64,000 nucleotides of DNA from Gloeocapsopsis sp. IPPAS B-1203 (GCF_002749975.1 NZ_PEIG01000021.1:19982-83981); one strand, 5' to 3'. Shown: positions 1 through 9,471, counted from the stretch's first letter. Numbers and translations are program-made. The notes: a model not told the origin generated them from the letters alone.

Positions 1-949
1 ATACAACACAAACAAATGGAAACGCAATTTTTTCTTGAATGCGGACTCTCAGTTTGCGAATTTTTTGTTCGTCACCGCTAAAACGAATAATTTCTAAGCG
101 ATCGCGTGCTTCTGCAATATTCATTTCATTGTAATCTCGCCCTTTGCTGGAGATATCTAACGGCGCACGAGGTAACTGTAGTTGCTGATGTTTAAATCTG
201 ACAATGTTGCGATAAGAACTATCTGACGAAACAAGATAAATCGTACCATCATAGAAATCCCAAAGGTTTTGTTGCGGATTCCACGCCGCATTCTCTGCCA
301 TGACAATTTGATTTAAACCATCTTTAGAGCGATCAATAATAGTCAAGCCTGTCATTGTTTGACCGTCAAAGCGATCTGCATAAAATAACCGTGACAAGAT
401 CCTCATCCTCTCGCCATCAGCTTGTTCCACGTCTTCGTATTCAGGATAAATTATATTTTCTTCTTGAAATGTGGGGGTATCTCGCTTAAGTGCTTGATTT
501 AAAGTTAGTGTCGCTTGATAGTTTGATGCAGGAACAATTTGCTCGTTAAATAAAAACGTAATTCCAGTAACAACTAAACTGAGAATGATTGCAGGTAAAG
601 CGATACGATAAACACTAATTCCACAACCTCGTAAGGCAATAAGTTCGCTATCACTAGAAAAGCGACCGTATGTCATCAACACAGCCAATAGCGTAGACAT
701 TGGAAACGCCAACACTACAAACGAAGGAAACTGCAAGAGAAACACCTGCAACGCAATTTCCAATGGTAGTCCCGACTCTACGACTCGCCGTACTAAATCA
801 AATAATGTCCCGATCGCAACTCCCACCGAAGAAAAAGCACCAACGCCAAATAAAAATGGTGGTAGCAGTTCCATCGCAATGTAGCGATCCATCACTGAAA
901 ACAGAGTCAGTGATGGGATTTTTGCAAATTTGTGACTAGCGATTGTCAT
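1..949 (-). CDS. LptF/LptG-family permease, 3' end outside the window
   Basis: This is a membrane subunit of the lipopolysaccharide-type export ABC transporter (YjgP/YjgQ family). It works with LptB to extract lipid from the inner membrane. The reading frame is open from an ATG at 949 (protein begins MTIASHKFAK) to the window edge. The N-terminal part has hydrophobic segments around MDRYIAMELLPPFLFGVGAF and further helices near residues 60-130. A soluble, beta-rich region follows, as the family expects. A second in-frame ATG at 892 (MDRYIAMELL) is a possible alternative start. It lies downstream of lptA-like and lptB genes on the same strand, which supports the assignment. LptF and LptG cannot be told apart here, and cyanobacteria often carry a single such permease. 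Confidence 0.85.
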   Translation of the reverse strand, partial: MTIASHKFAKIPSLTLFSVMDRYIAMELLPPFLFGVGAFSSVGVAIGTLFDLVRRVVESGLPLEIALQVFLLQFPSFVVLAFPMSTLLAVLMTYGRFSSDSELIALRGCGISVYRIALPAIILSLVVTGITFLFNEQIVPASNYQATLTLNQALKRDTPTFQEENIIYPEYEDVEQADGERMRILSRLFYADRFDGQTMTGLTIIDRSKDGLNQIVMAENAAWNPQQNLWDFYDGTIYLVSSDSSYRNIVRFKHQQLQLPRAPLDISSKGRDYNEMNIAEARDRLEIIRFSGDEQKIRKLRVRIQEKIAFPFVCVV

Positions 950-953
950 TACA

Positions 954-986
954 TTGGGTAATAGGTAATAGGTGATGGGTAATTGG
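954..986. repeat. heptad-like short tandem repeat (GGTAATA/GGTAATT)
   Basis: The gap between lptB and the permease gene holds degenerate tandem copies of GGTAATA/GGTGATG/GGTAATT. Related tracts occur near 3290, 27260, 34460 and 35765. Such STRR tracts are common between genes of large-genome cyanobacteria. Confidence 0.6.
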
Positions 987-1018
987 CATGATTTGCTGTA
1001 TAATGTTTATCCTAGTTA

Positions 1019-1756
1019 CTAAATCTGAAATTTATCGCCTAAATAGTATTGCCGTACTAAAGGATCGTTGTAGAGTTCTTCGGCGTTACCTGCTGCGAGG
1101 ATTTGCCCTTCACGCATGATATAGGCGCGATCTGTAATTGCCAGTGTTTCGCGGACATTGTGGTCAGTGATCAGGATACCCATATGGCGATCGCGTAATT
1201 TTTTTACCATAGCTTGAATTTCGGCAACAGCGATCGGGTCAACACCTGCAAAAGGTTCATCTAAGAATAAAAAACTTGGTCCATTACGCCCAGATGCTAA
1301 TGCCCTTGCTAATTCGGTACGTCGCCGTTCGCCACCAGAAACTTGGATTCCTTTTGTGTTAGCAACTTTTTCTAAGCGAAATTCTTGTAATAATTCATTT
1401 AACCGCCATTGCCATTCCCGCCGAGGAACATTTGTTTGTTGTAGAACTAATAAGAGATTATCTTTAACACTGAGGTTACGGAAAATACTTGGTTCTTGGG
1501 CTAAATAGCCAATTCCTAACCGCGCGCGTTGATGCATTGGTAGTGAAGTGATGTTCTTGTCGTCTAGCCACACAGTTCCTTCATTTGGCTTTTCTAGACC
1601 TGTCGCAATGTAAAATGTTGTTGTTTTTCCGGCACCATTAGGACCAAGTAACCCGACAACTTCGCCTTGCGCCACAGAAATATTGACGCGATTAACAATA
1701 ACGCGTTTACCGTAAGATTTGTGGATATTTTCTAAGACAATCTTGTTCACTACCAC
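1019..1756 (-). CDS. lptB: LPS-export ABC transporter ATP-binding protein LptB
   Basis: This is the cytoplasmic ATPase that powers lipid extraction by the LptB2FG transporter. The 245-residue length matches the family. The sequence shows Walker A GPNGAGKTT near residues 38-46, the signature SGGERRR near 140, Walker B LFLDEPF near 165, and a switch histidine in ITDHNVRETL. The LPS-type ABC family is recognisable from the short AQEPSIFRNLSV Q-loop region. It sits between an LptA-like gene (39 bp upstream) and an LptF/G permease on the same strand, so the three probably form one transcription unit. Confidence 0.95.
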   Translation of the reverse strand: MVVNKIVLENIHKSYGKRVIVNRVNISVAQGEVVGLLGPNGAGKTTTFYIATGLEKPNEGTVWLDDKNITSLPMHQRARLGIGYLAQEPSIFRNLSVKDNLLLVLQQTNVPRREWQWRLNELLQEFRLEKVANTKGIQVSGGERRRTELARALASGRNGPSFLFLDEPFAGVDPIAVAEIQAMVKKLRDRHMGILITDHNVRETLAITDRAYIMREGQILAAGNAEELYNDPLVRQYYLGDKFQI

Positions 1757-1795
1757 TCCACTAACATACCCACAAGCATAACCAACTGATTTAGT

Positions 1796-2287
1796 TTACG
1801 ATCCTGGGTTGGGTGCTAACGGTGGGACTGCGGGTGCAGGTGGGGTTCCTGGTAGTTGATTAGGATTAGGATCGGAAACAATATAGATAGATTGCACTTG
1901 CTGGTTTGCTTTAGGTGTCGCGATAAATCGCCCTTCGTCGATCAGATACGTGACATTTTCACCTCGAATGCTGTTTCCTTGTTGTAAAATATACACATCA
2001 CCACTTAAAATAATTCTTCGTTCTTCGCTAAAATATTGTGCTTGCGCCGCAGTTGCTTGAATTTGCCGCGCTGGGTAATTCATTTGAACATTACCGCGTG
2101 CTGTAAAAATTCCTGTTTGCGAGTTAGCTTCTTGAACATCAGAATTGATGATCAATGAATTTTGGTCAGCAGTTTGACCTCTAGCACTTGGTAAAGGACT
2201 GTTTAAGGCGATCGCACTTAGTAACGTAAATGGTAGCAGTGCGATCGCTAAACGATGACGGATCAGAGAAGGCAAATGGGGCATCAT
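1796..2287 (-). CDS. LptA/OstA-like periplasmic protein
   Basis: Probable periplasmic bridge protein of the Lpt system, 163 residues. An N-terminal signal segment (hydrophobic LAIALLPFTLLSAIAL, cleavage probably near ARGQ) is followed by a beta-jellyroll pattern. That pattern includes GIFTARGNVQMNYP, RRIILSGDVYILQ and GNSIRGENVTYLIDEGRF, which resembles OstA-domain repeats. The C-terminus is proline-rich. ATG codons at 2287 and 2284 are equally possible starts. It lies first in the lptA-lptB-permease cluster. Identity as the true LptA is inferred from fold pattern and context. Confidence 0.75.
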   Translation of the reverse strand: MMPHLPSLIRHRLAIALLPFTLLSAIALNSPLPSARGQTADQNSLIINSDVQEANSQTGIFTARGNVQMNYPARQIQATAAQAQYFSEERRIILSGDVYILQQGNSIRGENVTYLIDEGRFIATPKANQQVQSIYIVSDPNPNQLPGTPPAPAVPPLAPNPGS

Positions 2288-2402
2288 AAGTTAGCATGAA
2301 AAAGAGCAACAACCCTGGCAGCGCAGACTTTATTTCATCTGACGATTACCGTTACGCTTAAGTTTCGACTTCTCAAGCATAACCAATTCAAATTTTACTC
2401 AC

Positions 2403-2807
2403 TTATTCTGATTGCGCTATTGTAATTATTGGTAGCAAGTCTGAATTTTCGTTAACTTCTTTTTGAACTATCCACTCATGAACTTTTTCTGGTCCTGCTT
2501 GCTGCAATTGTGTCAATAACTGACAACTGGAATCAATGAGTTCTTCGACATCAATACCGCCAAAAGTCGGTGAGTACCGTTGCAGTTTATTTGTGCCTTC
2601 TCCCAGTAGAATAACTGCTCCCCGCCAGTTACTATTACCCAAGTGATAAAGCGCGACAGCAAGTTGTAAGATCCCTTGATAAAATGTTTTCTCTGGATCT
2701 GATGCTTCCATCCACAAAGCCTCTAATGTATCGTGACAGGCGTAGAACTGTCGTGTATTAAATTGCTCTACGCTTTGCCAAAACTCATCTGGTATTGATT
2801 CATTCAT
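2403..2807 (-). CDS. DUF309 domain protein
   Basis: A small cytoplasmic protein of 134 residues with the DUF309 core: EFWQSVEQFNTRQFYACHDT, then LEALW, then FYQGILQLAVALYHLGNSNWRGA. The family is helical and rich in His/Glu; its biochemical role is unknown. The ATG overlaps the stop codon of ftrC by four bases (ATGA), so the two genes are probably translationally coupled. Ordinary for cyanobacteria, where the gene often accompanies redox genes. Confidence 0.85.
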   Translation of the reverse strand: MNESIPDEFWQSVEQFNTRQFYACHDTLEALWMEASDPEKTFYQGILQLAVALYHLGNSNWRGAVILLGEGTNKLQRYSPTFGGIDVEELIDSSCQLLTQLQQAGPEKVHEWIVQKEVNENSDLLPIITIAQSE

Positions 2808-3169
2808 CCCATGCTAGAGCGTACTTCTTGAATCGTCTCTATAGGAATATCTTGCTGTTCGCCAGCAAACTCATTATCTGGCGTCAAAAACAACATACAG
2901 TGACACTCTTTACGTTCGCGCATAGGAACACAAGGACAATTCCAAAAAGCTGCACCTGCTTCTGCCTTTTTATCTTCGTAGTGACGGCAAGGACATAAAG
3001 GCGCACCTAAATCATCTTTATGTTTGGCAAGTCCTTCAATCACCACAGCTGTCACTGAAGGTTCAGCACAAAAGTAAGTTCCTGTGCGCTTAGCGTAAGT
3101 TTGAGCAAACTGCCACATCGCTTCCAAACTTTTATCCGTAGATAAGTTGCTGCTATCTGTGGGTTTCAT
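2804..3169 (-). CDS. ftrC: ferredoxin-thioredoxin reductase, catalytic chain
   Basis: This chain passes electrons from photoreduced ferredoxin to thioredoxin through a 4Fe-4S cluster and an adjacent disulfide. The diagnostic cysteine pattern is complete: CPC, 16 residues, CPC, 8 residues, CHC, between about residues 58 and 91. FCAEPSV precedes it. The 121-residue length fits the family. The variable chain (ftrV) is not in the window, which is usual. It is followed directly by the DUF309 gene with a four-base overlap. Confidence 0.97.
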   Translation of the reverse strand: MKPTDSSNLSTDKSLEAMWQFAQTYAKRTGTYFCAEPSVTAVVIEGLAKHKDDLGAPLCPCRHYEDKKAEAGAAFWNCPCVPMRERKECHCMLFLTPDNEFAGEQQDIPIETIQEVRSSMG

Positions 3170-3450
3170 AATCTTAAAAGTTCGTAATCAAGACGTTTCC
3201 TGCATTTTAACGTAGGTAGACACATCACATTCTGAGTTCTACAGCAAACCTAAATTAATTGTGACTTGTAGAAAATAGTAATTGGGAACGCGGTAATCGG
3301 TAATAGGGTAAGAATAGCTTGGATTGACATGACTTAAAGGCGATCGCCATAGAATCCTCAGTTATTAACTTTAATACTCTTCCTACGTCCTTTCTTTGTG
3401 ACCTACGTGCCTTTGTGGTAGCATAAGGCAAGCTGCTACGCGTCTACGTT

Positions 3451-4599
3451 TCAAACACCACGCCCTACTCGCACAACCTGCTGTAATTGAGATGGCAATG
3501 GCTGATCTTTATCAATGACAATACCAAAAGAATTATGATTAACTGTTGAATCATCCCCCCATAGTATCCAATAACTATCGGGAGAAATTGTCTTCAAAAT
3601 TGATGGATTTTGACTCAACCAAACAAGACAACTTTGAGGTACATTTGCTACTTGCACTTCATTAAAATGCGTTGCAGCTAAAGCGTGTAAGACTGCTCTA
3701 TTTCCCTGAACTAAACCTGTTGCGGCTGTCCAAAGTTGTACGCTTAATTGTTGCTTTTGCGCATAAAAATATAATGATGCAGCAGTAATCACGGCTTGTT
3801 CAAAACTATTTTCTTCCCAAGTTGCAGCGCTATCTAAGCAAATGACTAGTTCGCGTCCTTCGGTCATTAATTCTAATTCCCTGACACGAAACTCTCCGTA
3901 ACGGGCACTACTGCGCCAGTGGATTAAGCGTAAAGGATCTCCTTGACGATAAGGACGAAGCGATCGCGTTAATCCTTCAGTTGCTAATTCGACACGCTGT
4001 TGGTTATTTGACTTAGCATGATTTTCCTGTCCTATACTGTCAATAATCGGACACGTTGTTAGTGGCAAAACAGTAGGGTAAACAATGGCTGTAGCAGGGG
4101 TTTCTTGCTGACGACGACACCAAAATAACCCTACAGGTGCAGCAGTTCTTAATTGTACATTATGCCAACGGTAGACACCCCGTTGTTGTGTCGGCTGATG
4201 ATAAACCCATTGATAACTTGATTGTGGTGGAATTATTTCGATGGGTGCTTGTACTGGTTGACCTAAAACAAAAGGTAATAAATCTTGAATTTGCAGGAGA
4301 TTTTTAGGACGTGTTGTGTGGTTAGCAATTTCAATTTCTACAGTTAATGCTTCACCTGCACTCACTGGTTGAATGGTTGCACGACGAATTTGGATACCGC
4401 GAAGCGATCGCACAGGGACAACTGCAGCAATTCCTAATAAGGCAAAACCCAAGCCGCTTAAAACATATAGCCATCCTGCCATTGTATTAACAGCAGCACC
4501 AAAAAAACAGCTAGTGACTCCGATGAGTACCCAACCACTGTAAGCTGGTGTGACCCAACGAGACTCTAGCCAGTCAGCCATTTGTTTGTTTAAGGTCAT
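3451..4599 (-). CDS. DUF58 domain protein
   Basis: A 382-residue protein with two predicted N-terminal membrane helices (SGWVLIGVTSCFFGAAV and WLYVLSGLGFALLGIAAVV). An Ig-like extracellular or periplasmic region comes next. The C-terminal DUF58 core holds RPYRQGDPLRLIHWRSSARYG, then EGRELVICLDSA, a vWA-like MIDAS-type strand. DUF58 proteins often partner MoxR ATPases in envelope or complex maturation, but no moxR is next to it here. The gene stands alone, 281 bp after ftrC and about 80 bp from typA. Function is not known. Confidence 0.85.
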   Translation of the reverse strand: MTLNKQMADWLESRWVTPAYSGWVLIGVTSCFFGAAVNTMAGWLYVLSGLGFALLGIAAVVPVRSLRGIQIRRATIQPVSAGEALTVEIEIANHTTRPKNLLQIQDLLPFVLGQPVQAPIEIIPPQSSYQWVYHQPTQQRGVYRWHNVQLRTAAPVGLFWCRRQQETPATAIVYPTVLPLTTCPIIDSIGQENHAKSNNQQRVELATEGLTRSLRPYRQGDPLRLIHWRSSARYGEFRVRELELMTEGRELVICLDSAATWEENSFEQAVITAASLYFYAQKQQLSVQLWTAATGLVQGNRAVLHALAATHFNEVQVANVPQSCLVWLSQNPSILKTISPDSYWILWGDDSTVNHNSFGIVIDKDQPLPSQLQQVVRVGRGV

Positions 4600-4679
4600 T
4601 AGTAAAAAATAAGTGCAGGCAGGATGCCCACACTACTGATTTTATTCTCTAAGAATACCCTTCGCTAATTACTTTGCTA

Positions 4680-6470
4680 TCAACGCTTTGCCAACTTTTT
4701 CGCCATTTTCCGCAGACGAATTGATTGTGGTGTGACTTCTACTAGTTCGTCAGAGCTAATATACTCTAAAGCACGTTCTAAACTCATTTCCATCGGTGCT
4801 TGCAACTGGACTAATTCTTCACCGCCAGAAGCACGATGATTCGTCAGTTGTTTTGTTTTGCAAACATTAAGTTCTAAATCTTGCTGGCGGTTGTGTTCGC
4901 CAACAATCATGCCTTTATAAACTTTAATCCCTGGAGTAATAAAGAAAACACCGCGATCTTCAGCGTTTCTCATTGCATAGAAAGTTGCGGTTCCTTCCTC
5001 AAAGGCAATTAATACCCCATTACGACGCGCTTCAATTTCGCCACTAAGTGGACGGTAATCGAGGAAGCTATGGTTCATAATGCCATCACCACGAGTCAGG
5101 CGCATGAATTCACCGCGAAAACCGACTAAACCGCGTGCTGGAATCACAAATTCTAATTGCGTGCGACCATTACCACCAACTTGCATATCTTGCATTTCGC
5201 CGCGACGTTGCCCTAAGCGTTCAATACAGCCACCGACACCTTCTTCAGGAATATCTAGCACTAAATATTCGTAAGGTTCGCAAGGTTGACCGTTAACTTC
5301 GCGGTAAATAACTTGTGGCTGGGAAACTTGAAACTCGTAACCTTCACGTCGCATTGTTTCAATGAGAATTCCCAAGTGTAATTCACCTCGACCAGACACT
5401 AAGAATTTATCGGGTGAATCTGTTTCTTCAATCCGCAGGGCGACGTTTGTTTCCAATTCGCGGAATAGGCGATCGCGTAATTGTCGCGAGGTGACAAAAC
5501 TTCCTTCTTGTCCAGCAAACGGCGAATCATTCACTGAGAAAGTCATTTGCAGTGTTGGTTCATCGACTTTAATCAGTGGTAGCGCCTGCGGTTCGTTCGG
5601 ACAGGTTATTGTTTCCCCAATGTTTGCATCTGCAAATCCGGCAACCGCAACAATATTGCCTGCAGACGCTTCTTGCATTTCAATGCGCTTGAGTCCCTCA
5701 AAACCCATCAACTTGGTAACTTTGGCTTTAACAATGTTGCCTGTTTCGGTAATTAAAGCCGCTTGTTGACCCATGCGGATTGTACCGTTGTGGATTCTAC
5801 CAATGACAATTCGCCCTAGGTATTCAGAATAATCTAAGGTTGTGACTTGCAATTGTAAGGGTTTGTCAGGATCGCCTACTGGGGGTGGGACATGGTGGAG
5901 AACCGCTTCAAATAGGGGTTGCATATCTACCCCTTCAGCATCAAGATCTTCTTTGGCGTAGCCTTCTAAACCAGATGCGAATAAATAAGGAAAGTCGCAC
6001 TGATCGTCGTCTGCACCCAATTCAATAAACAGATCCAAGACTTTATCAACTGCGCCATGCGGATCAGCTTGGGGACGGTCAATTTTGTTGACGACAACAA
6101 TTGGACGTAAGCCTTTTTCTAGTGCTTTTTTCAAAACAAAGCGTGTTTGAGGCATTGGTCCTTCGTTTGCATCCACAATCAGGATACAGCCATCAACCAT
6201 TCCCAGAACGCGCTCAACTTCACCGCCAAAATCTGCGTGTCCAGGAGTATCAACAATATTAATCAGCGTATCTTTGTAGCTAACCGCTGTATTTTTTGCC
6301 AAGATTGTAATGCCCCGCTCTCTTTCTAAAGCGTTAGAGTCCATGACGCAGTCTGGAACGTCTTCCCCTTCGCGAAAAATACCAGATTGTCGAAGCAAAG
6401 CGTCAACCAGGGTAGTTTTGCCGTGGTCAACGTGGGCAATAATGGCAACGTTACGAATAGGGAGCGTCAT
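4680..6470 (-). CDS. typA: translational GTPase TypA/BipA
   Basis: A ribosome-binding GTPase of 596 residues related to EF-G and LepA. It acts in ribosome assembly and stress adaptation. Seen in the sequence: G1 AHVDHGKTT (residues 12-20), G2 RGIT, G3 [14 protein letters not shown], and G4 NKIDRP near residue 127. Domains II and V follow, then the TypA-specific C-terminal region ending near KLAKR. Full length for the family. The start ATG is preceded by a purine-rich stretch. No neighbouring gene shares its function. Confidence 0.98.
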   Translation of the reverse strand: MTLPIRNVAIIAHVDHGKTTLVDALLRQSGIFREGEDVPDCVMDSNALERERGITILAKNTAVSYKDTLINIVDTPGHADFGGEVERVLGMVDGCILIVDANEGPMPQTRFVLKKALEKGLRPIVVVNKIDRPQADPHGAVDKVLDLFIELGADDDQCDFPYLFASGLEGYAKEDLDAEGVDMQPLFEAVLHHVPPPVGDPDKPLQLQVTTLDYSEYLGRIVIGRIHNGTIRMGQQAALITETGNIVKAKVTKLMGFEGLKRIEMQEASAGNIVAVAGFADANIGETITCPNEPQALPLIKVDEPTLQMTFSVNDSPFAGQEGSFVTSRQLRDRLFRELETNVALRIEETDSPDKFLVSGRGELHLGILIETMRREGYEFQVSQPQVIYREVNGQPCEPYEYLVLDIPEEGVGGCIERLGQRRGEMQDMQVGGNGRTQLEFVIPARGLVGFRGEFMRLTRGDGIMNHSFLDYRPLSGEIEARRNGVLIAFEEGTATFYAMRNAEDRGVFFITPGIKVYKGMIVGEHNRQQDLELNVCKTKQLTNHRASGGEELVQLQAPMEMSLERALEYISSDELVEVTPQSIRLRKMAKKLAKR

Positions 6471-6737
6471 AGGAGCGTTCCAATGATGGTAGAGAGGGAT
6501 TGATTGCAGCTTAGTAACAGATTGTGGCGGCGATCGCCAATTCTGTAAAGAAGCCTTAATAATTGTAGCTCATTAGTTACACACCTGGCTTGAGCAATTA
6601 AATCGGAAAGCTTGTGAGTTGTGTGTTTAAATTATTGAAGTTCAATCAACCTAAGGGCATTGAACCACCACAAATCATCTCTGGTTCTATAGATAATTTT
6701 GATCCGGTCTTTTTTGCCACAATGTTAGGCATTTTTT

Positions 6738-6975
6738 CTATAAGCTTTTCAATAACTCAATAAATTCTTCAACTGTTAAACCAGCATCACTGAGAATACT
6801 TTTAAAAGTCTTTAATTTAAGAATTGTATTGCCGTGATAAGGCGCAGTCACTCTTCTGCCTTCAGCATTTTCGGTAAATTTTGTGACTTCCACTTTGTTG
6901 AGATAGGGCGAATCCTATTTTTTCTAAAACTTTGATAGCTTCTGTAGCTGAAACTCTAGGAAGGCGAGAACTCAA
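6738..6975 (-). pseudogene. hicA: hicA-type toxin gene, frameshifted
   Basis: Decayed mRNA interferase of the HicAB toxin-antitoxin type. Reading from a TTG at 6975 that overlaps the hicB stop (TTGA), the frame gives SSRLPRVSATEAIKVLEKIG then FALSQQSGSHKIYR. This is the HicA double-stranded RNA-binding-like fold with its catalytic G-S-H. At the run of four A's (6868-6871 on the given strand) one extra base breaks the frame into a TGA. The other frame continues as NAEGRRVTAPYHGNTILKL and runs to a TAG at 6738. The total length of 238 bases is one more than a multiple of three, as a single-base insertion predicts. Confidence 0.8.
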
Positions 6976-7193
6976 ACCTGCACCTCTACGGTGGTCAGAC
7001 TCATGTGGGATTTGGGAACCTCTTCACCATTTGCTACTCTGTCTTCGATGTGTAGAAGGATGGTATCTTGAATATTTTGCAGAGCTTCCTCATAGGAATC
7101 CCCTTGAGTATAGCAGCCCTGTAGTGTTGGACATGATGCAAAATAGCCTTCCTCGTCCTTTTCAATTACGACAGGAAACAGAAAACGGTTCAT
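6972..7193 (-). CDS. hicB: HicB-family antitoxin
   Basis: A 73-residue antitoxin-like protein with the partially degraded RNase H fold of HicB: FPVVIEKDEEGYFASCPTLQ, then GCYTQGDSYEEALQNIQDTI. The family's C-terminal DNA-binding part is short here. It is intact, while its hicA partner just downstream carries a frameshift, so it may now be an orphan or act on another HicA. Upstream of the ATG is a short AT-rich region with no clear operator. Confidence 0.9.
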   Translation of the reverse strand: MNRFLFPVVIEKDEEGYFASCPTLQGCYTQGDSYEEALQNIQDTILLHIEDRVANGEEVPKSHMSLTTVEVQV

Positions 7194-7257
7194 ACAACAA
7201 CATAGTTGGGGTTTATGTGTGTCTATATTGTACTAGTTATGCAATCCTACTGGTTTG

Positions 7258-7584
7258 ACTGACTGCTAGGGCATAGTTCTTGTACCTCATCTTCTGGATC
7301 TCGATGAAATTCACCAGGAAGTTGAGTAGATTCTATGCAAATTTTTGAGTTAAATCTAAAAGGCATATGCCAGGATACGCTAGAGCTTGGTCTAACCACT
7401 CATCAACTGGAATAGATAGCATCAATCTATTCCGTTCAACCAACTTCGCGACCTCCCAGCATGAAATTACACTAATACCCAAGCCTTGTGATTCCTGCTC
7501 TTGAATATAGTTGTGATACTCATGTGCAAGTTGAGTGTCACCATTTACCCACCAAATTCAAATATGGGTATCCAGCACAATCAT
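7258..7584 (-). pseudogene. PIN-domain (VapC-type) toxin gene, inactivated
   Basis: From an ATG at 7584 the frame reads MIVLDTHI, then a TGA where the family has a tryptophan, then IWWVNGDTQLAHEY. It continues through SVISCWEVAKLVERNRL and PVDEWLDQALAYPG. This is the PIN nuclease pattern, with the first Asp (LDTH) and the Glu (SCWEVAKL). Near 7335 the frame also shifts by one base: CIESTQLPGEFHRDP continues in another frame. The C-terminal active-site part is missing. No antitoxin gene lies beside it. A dead toxin gene is the simplest reading; the stop could in principle be a sequencing error, but there are two lesions. Confidence 0.7.
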
Positions 7585-7599
7585 TGTGCTACTTTCCAT

Positions 7600-8469
7600 T
7601 CATTTTTCTACAGGCTCCGGTTGAGCTGCTGTCAAGAACTCTACAACTAACTGATTAAATTTGTGTGGGTGTTCAAACTGTGCCCAATGCCCACATTGAT
7701 CGAAAACGTGCAAATAAGCATTAGAAATCTGTTTCGCTGCGAGATGAGCATGGGCAACTGGCACAATTGCGTCTTGTTTGCCCCAAATAATTAGAGTTGG
7801 CGCGGATATATTCGCAAGCTGGCTGACAATCGGGCGAAAAACACTTTGCTGAACACCTAGCAGATTGACATTGCTTCTCAAAAACGAAACAAATGCTTGT
7901 TTACGACCAGGTAATTTGAAAGCCTCAGAGCGCATTTCAACCCACTTACTGGGCACTAATTTAATGTCATAGACATTTTGTCGCAGGATTAACCTGACAT
8001 TCTTGGGGCTGGGCTGAGATAAATGAATAATCAGGGGAAATGCAGCGAGTAAGCGACTGGCAATGCTGATTTCTCGCCCTAACCCAAAGCAGGAAACTAA
8101 GACTAATTTCTCCACCTGTTCAGGTGACTCTAATGCGAGTTTAAGTGCGAGACTTGCGCCTACTGAATGTCCAATAAAAACTGCGCGTTGAAGCTTGAGC
8201 GTGTTAATAAAGTTCCTCAGAAATTGCACTTGATATTCTAAAGAGTAGGTCGCGATTGGTTTATCGGATAAGCCAGAGCCAACCATATCAAAGGCATAAA
8301 CTTGGTGCTCTTGAGCAAGTGCCCGAACGTTCTGACTCCAGGCTTCGATTGAGCTTCCGGCTCCGTGTAGCAAAACAATGGGACTTCCACAATCGCCTGC
8401 ATACCAGTAACGAGTCTTGATCTGTTCAACCTTGAGATAGCGATCTTGCAGAAATTCAAGTTGAGTCAT
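7600..8469 (-). CDS. alpha/beta-fold hydrolase
   Basis: A 289-residue soluble hydrolase of the alpha/beta family. Visible elements: the oxyanion motif HGAGSS (residues 35-40), the nucleophile elbow GHSVGA with Ser102, a probable acid Asp in WGKQDAIVPV, and the catalytic His in CGHWAQFEHP. The lid region (IASRLLAAFPLII) is variable, so the substrate cannot be told; haloalkane dehalogenase-like and C-C bond hydrolases share this layout. The gene follows the SMR and TetR genes on the same strand with a 5-base gap. The three probably form one operon controlled by the TetR protein. Confidence 0.9.
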   Translation of the reverse strand: MTQLEFLQDRYLKVEQIKTRYWYAGDCGSPIVLLHGAGSSIEAWSQNVRALAQEHQVYAFDMVGSGLSDKPIATYSLEYQVQFLRNFINTLKLQRAVFIGHSVGASLALKLALESPEQVEKLVLVSCFGLGREISIASRLLAAFPLIIHLSQPSPKNVRLILRQNVYDIKLVPSKWVEMRSEAFKLPGRKQAFVSFLRSNVNLLGVQQSVFRPIVSQLANISAPTLIIWGKQDAIVPVAHAHLAAKQISNAYLHVFDQCGHWAQFEHPHKFNQLVVEFLTAAQPEPVEK

Positions 8470-8474
8470 AGCAA

Positions 8475-8831
8475 TTATGAACGAGTCATCACAGCAATTC
8501 CAGCAACAATTAAACCTAAGGCAACTAGCTGATTAAACGATAATCTTTCACCGAATAACACACTCGCGATCAAAGCGACCGAGATAAAACTAACACCCGC
8601 CATCACAGGTTGACTCGCAGAAACAGGCAATTGCCCCAAAGCTTTAGTAAAAAGCAGCAGCCCAAGAGTATAAATTAGCAATGCACTCAGAAACCAAGGA
8701 GAAAATAACACTGCGATAAATCCTGTCTTAGCAGCCGTAAGACGAGACTGTTTAAGGAAAATCGTACCAGTTGCATTTGCGATCGCGGCGGTAATAACCA
8801 GCAGCCAAGCATACCAGGAAGATTGCATCAT
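8475..8831 (-). CDS. small multidrug-resistance (SMR/DMT-type) membrane protein
   Basis: A four-helix membrane protein of about 118 residues. The helices lie near AWLLVITAAIANATGTIFL, FLSALLIYTLGLLLF, VMAGVSFISVALIASVLF and QLVALGLIVAGIAVM. This matches the SMR branch of the drug/metabolite transporter superfamily, although the conserved membrane Glu of EmrE near the first helix is not obvious. The start is taken as the ATG at 8831, because an upstream TTG at 8849 would overlap the TetR gene. It sits between a TetR regulator and a hydrolase, suggesting export of a hydrophobic compound that the regulator senses. Confidence 0.8.
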   Translation of the reverse strand: MMQSSWYAWLLVITAAIANATGTIFLKQSRLTAAKTGFIAVLFSPWFLSALLIYTLGLLLFTKALGQLPVSASQPVMAGVSFISVALIASVLFGERLSFNQLVALGLIVAGIAVMTRS

Positions 8832-8841
8832 TTGCGTATTT

Positions 8842-9432
8842 CTAATCAAAGAACTGTCGATGAGTCAGTCCAGCTAGGATAATACGGATTGTGTGGTTAA
8901 ATCGTGCTGCGGCACTTGCCGAGTCTGTGAAATGTCCGGTTAGTTCTAATCCAACATGACCGTGAACAACTGCCCAAAGCATTTTCGCCACTTCTTGAGC
9001 GTTGTTCTCCACAAAAGTTTCTGCATCGATACATGCTTGTACCGTACTGACGAGCAGTGCAAAGCTTGACCAACTTTGTTGAATACAGCTTTTAGTTGGC
9101 GTAAACTCTGGACTAGTTTGGCAGAACATCACAGCGTAATAGGTTGAATTTGCCAAAGCAAAAGCTCGGTAGGCTTCTCCTAAAGCGATAAGATACTCCA
9201 GCCAGTTGTCAGATTGCGGAACAGCTTCTAATGTCTGACGCAGCATTGCAAAGCCTTTCAAATACAACTCCTCGACCAATCCTTGCTTACTGCCAAACAT
9301 AGTGTAAAGAACAGTCGTTGAGCATCCGACTATTTGAGCAATCCGCCGCATAGACAGGGCTTGTAATCCCTCACGTAGTAGTAAATTACTAGCATCGTCC
9401 AAAATACCTTGACGTAGTGCTTGCTGATGCAA
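8842..9432 (-). CDS. TetR/AcrR-family transcriptional regulator
   Basis: A 196-residue repressor-like protein. The N-terminal DNA-binding domain is clear: ILDDASNLLLREGLQALSMR, then the helix-turn-helix IAQIVGCSTTVLYTMFGSKQ, then LVEELYLKGF. The C-terminal ligand domain looks like the WHG/TetR_C type (MLWAVVHGHVGLELTG). It heads a probable operon with an SMR protein and a hydrolase. Dyad sequences lie about 60 bp upstream of the ATG, consistent with autorepression. Confidence 0.92.
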   Translation of the reverse strand: MHQQALRQGILDDASNLLLREGLQALSMRRIAQIVGCSTTVLYTMFGSKQGLVEELYLKGFAMLRQTLEAVPQSDNWLEYLIALGEAYRAFALANSTYYAVMFCQTSPEFTPTKSCIQQSWSSFALLVSTVQACIDAETFVENNAQEVAKMLWAVVHGHVGLELTGHFTDSASAAARFNHTIRIILAGLTHRQFFD

Positions 9433-9471
9433 ATCCTGCGCTTCTCGGTAGTTCGTAACGCCATTATTATT

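Noticed and set aside
5362..5769. 135-codon plus-strand frame inside typA
   Set aside because: Fully antisense to a conserved GTPase gene; codon and residue pattern (Ser/Arg/Asn-rich) is that of a shadow frame.
6614..6763. 49-codon plus-strand frame (begins GTG AGT TGT) across the hicA end
   Set aside because: It is antisense to the hicA relic in its last part, has no ribosome-binding site and matches no family I know.
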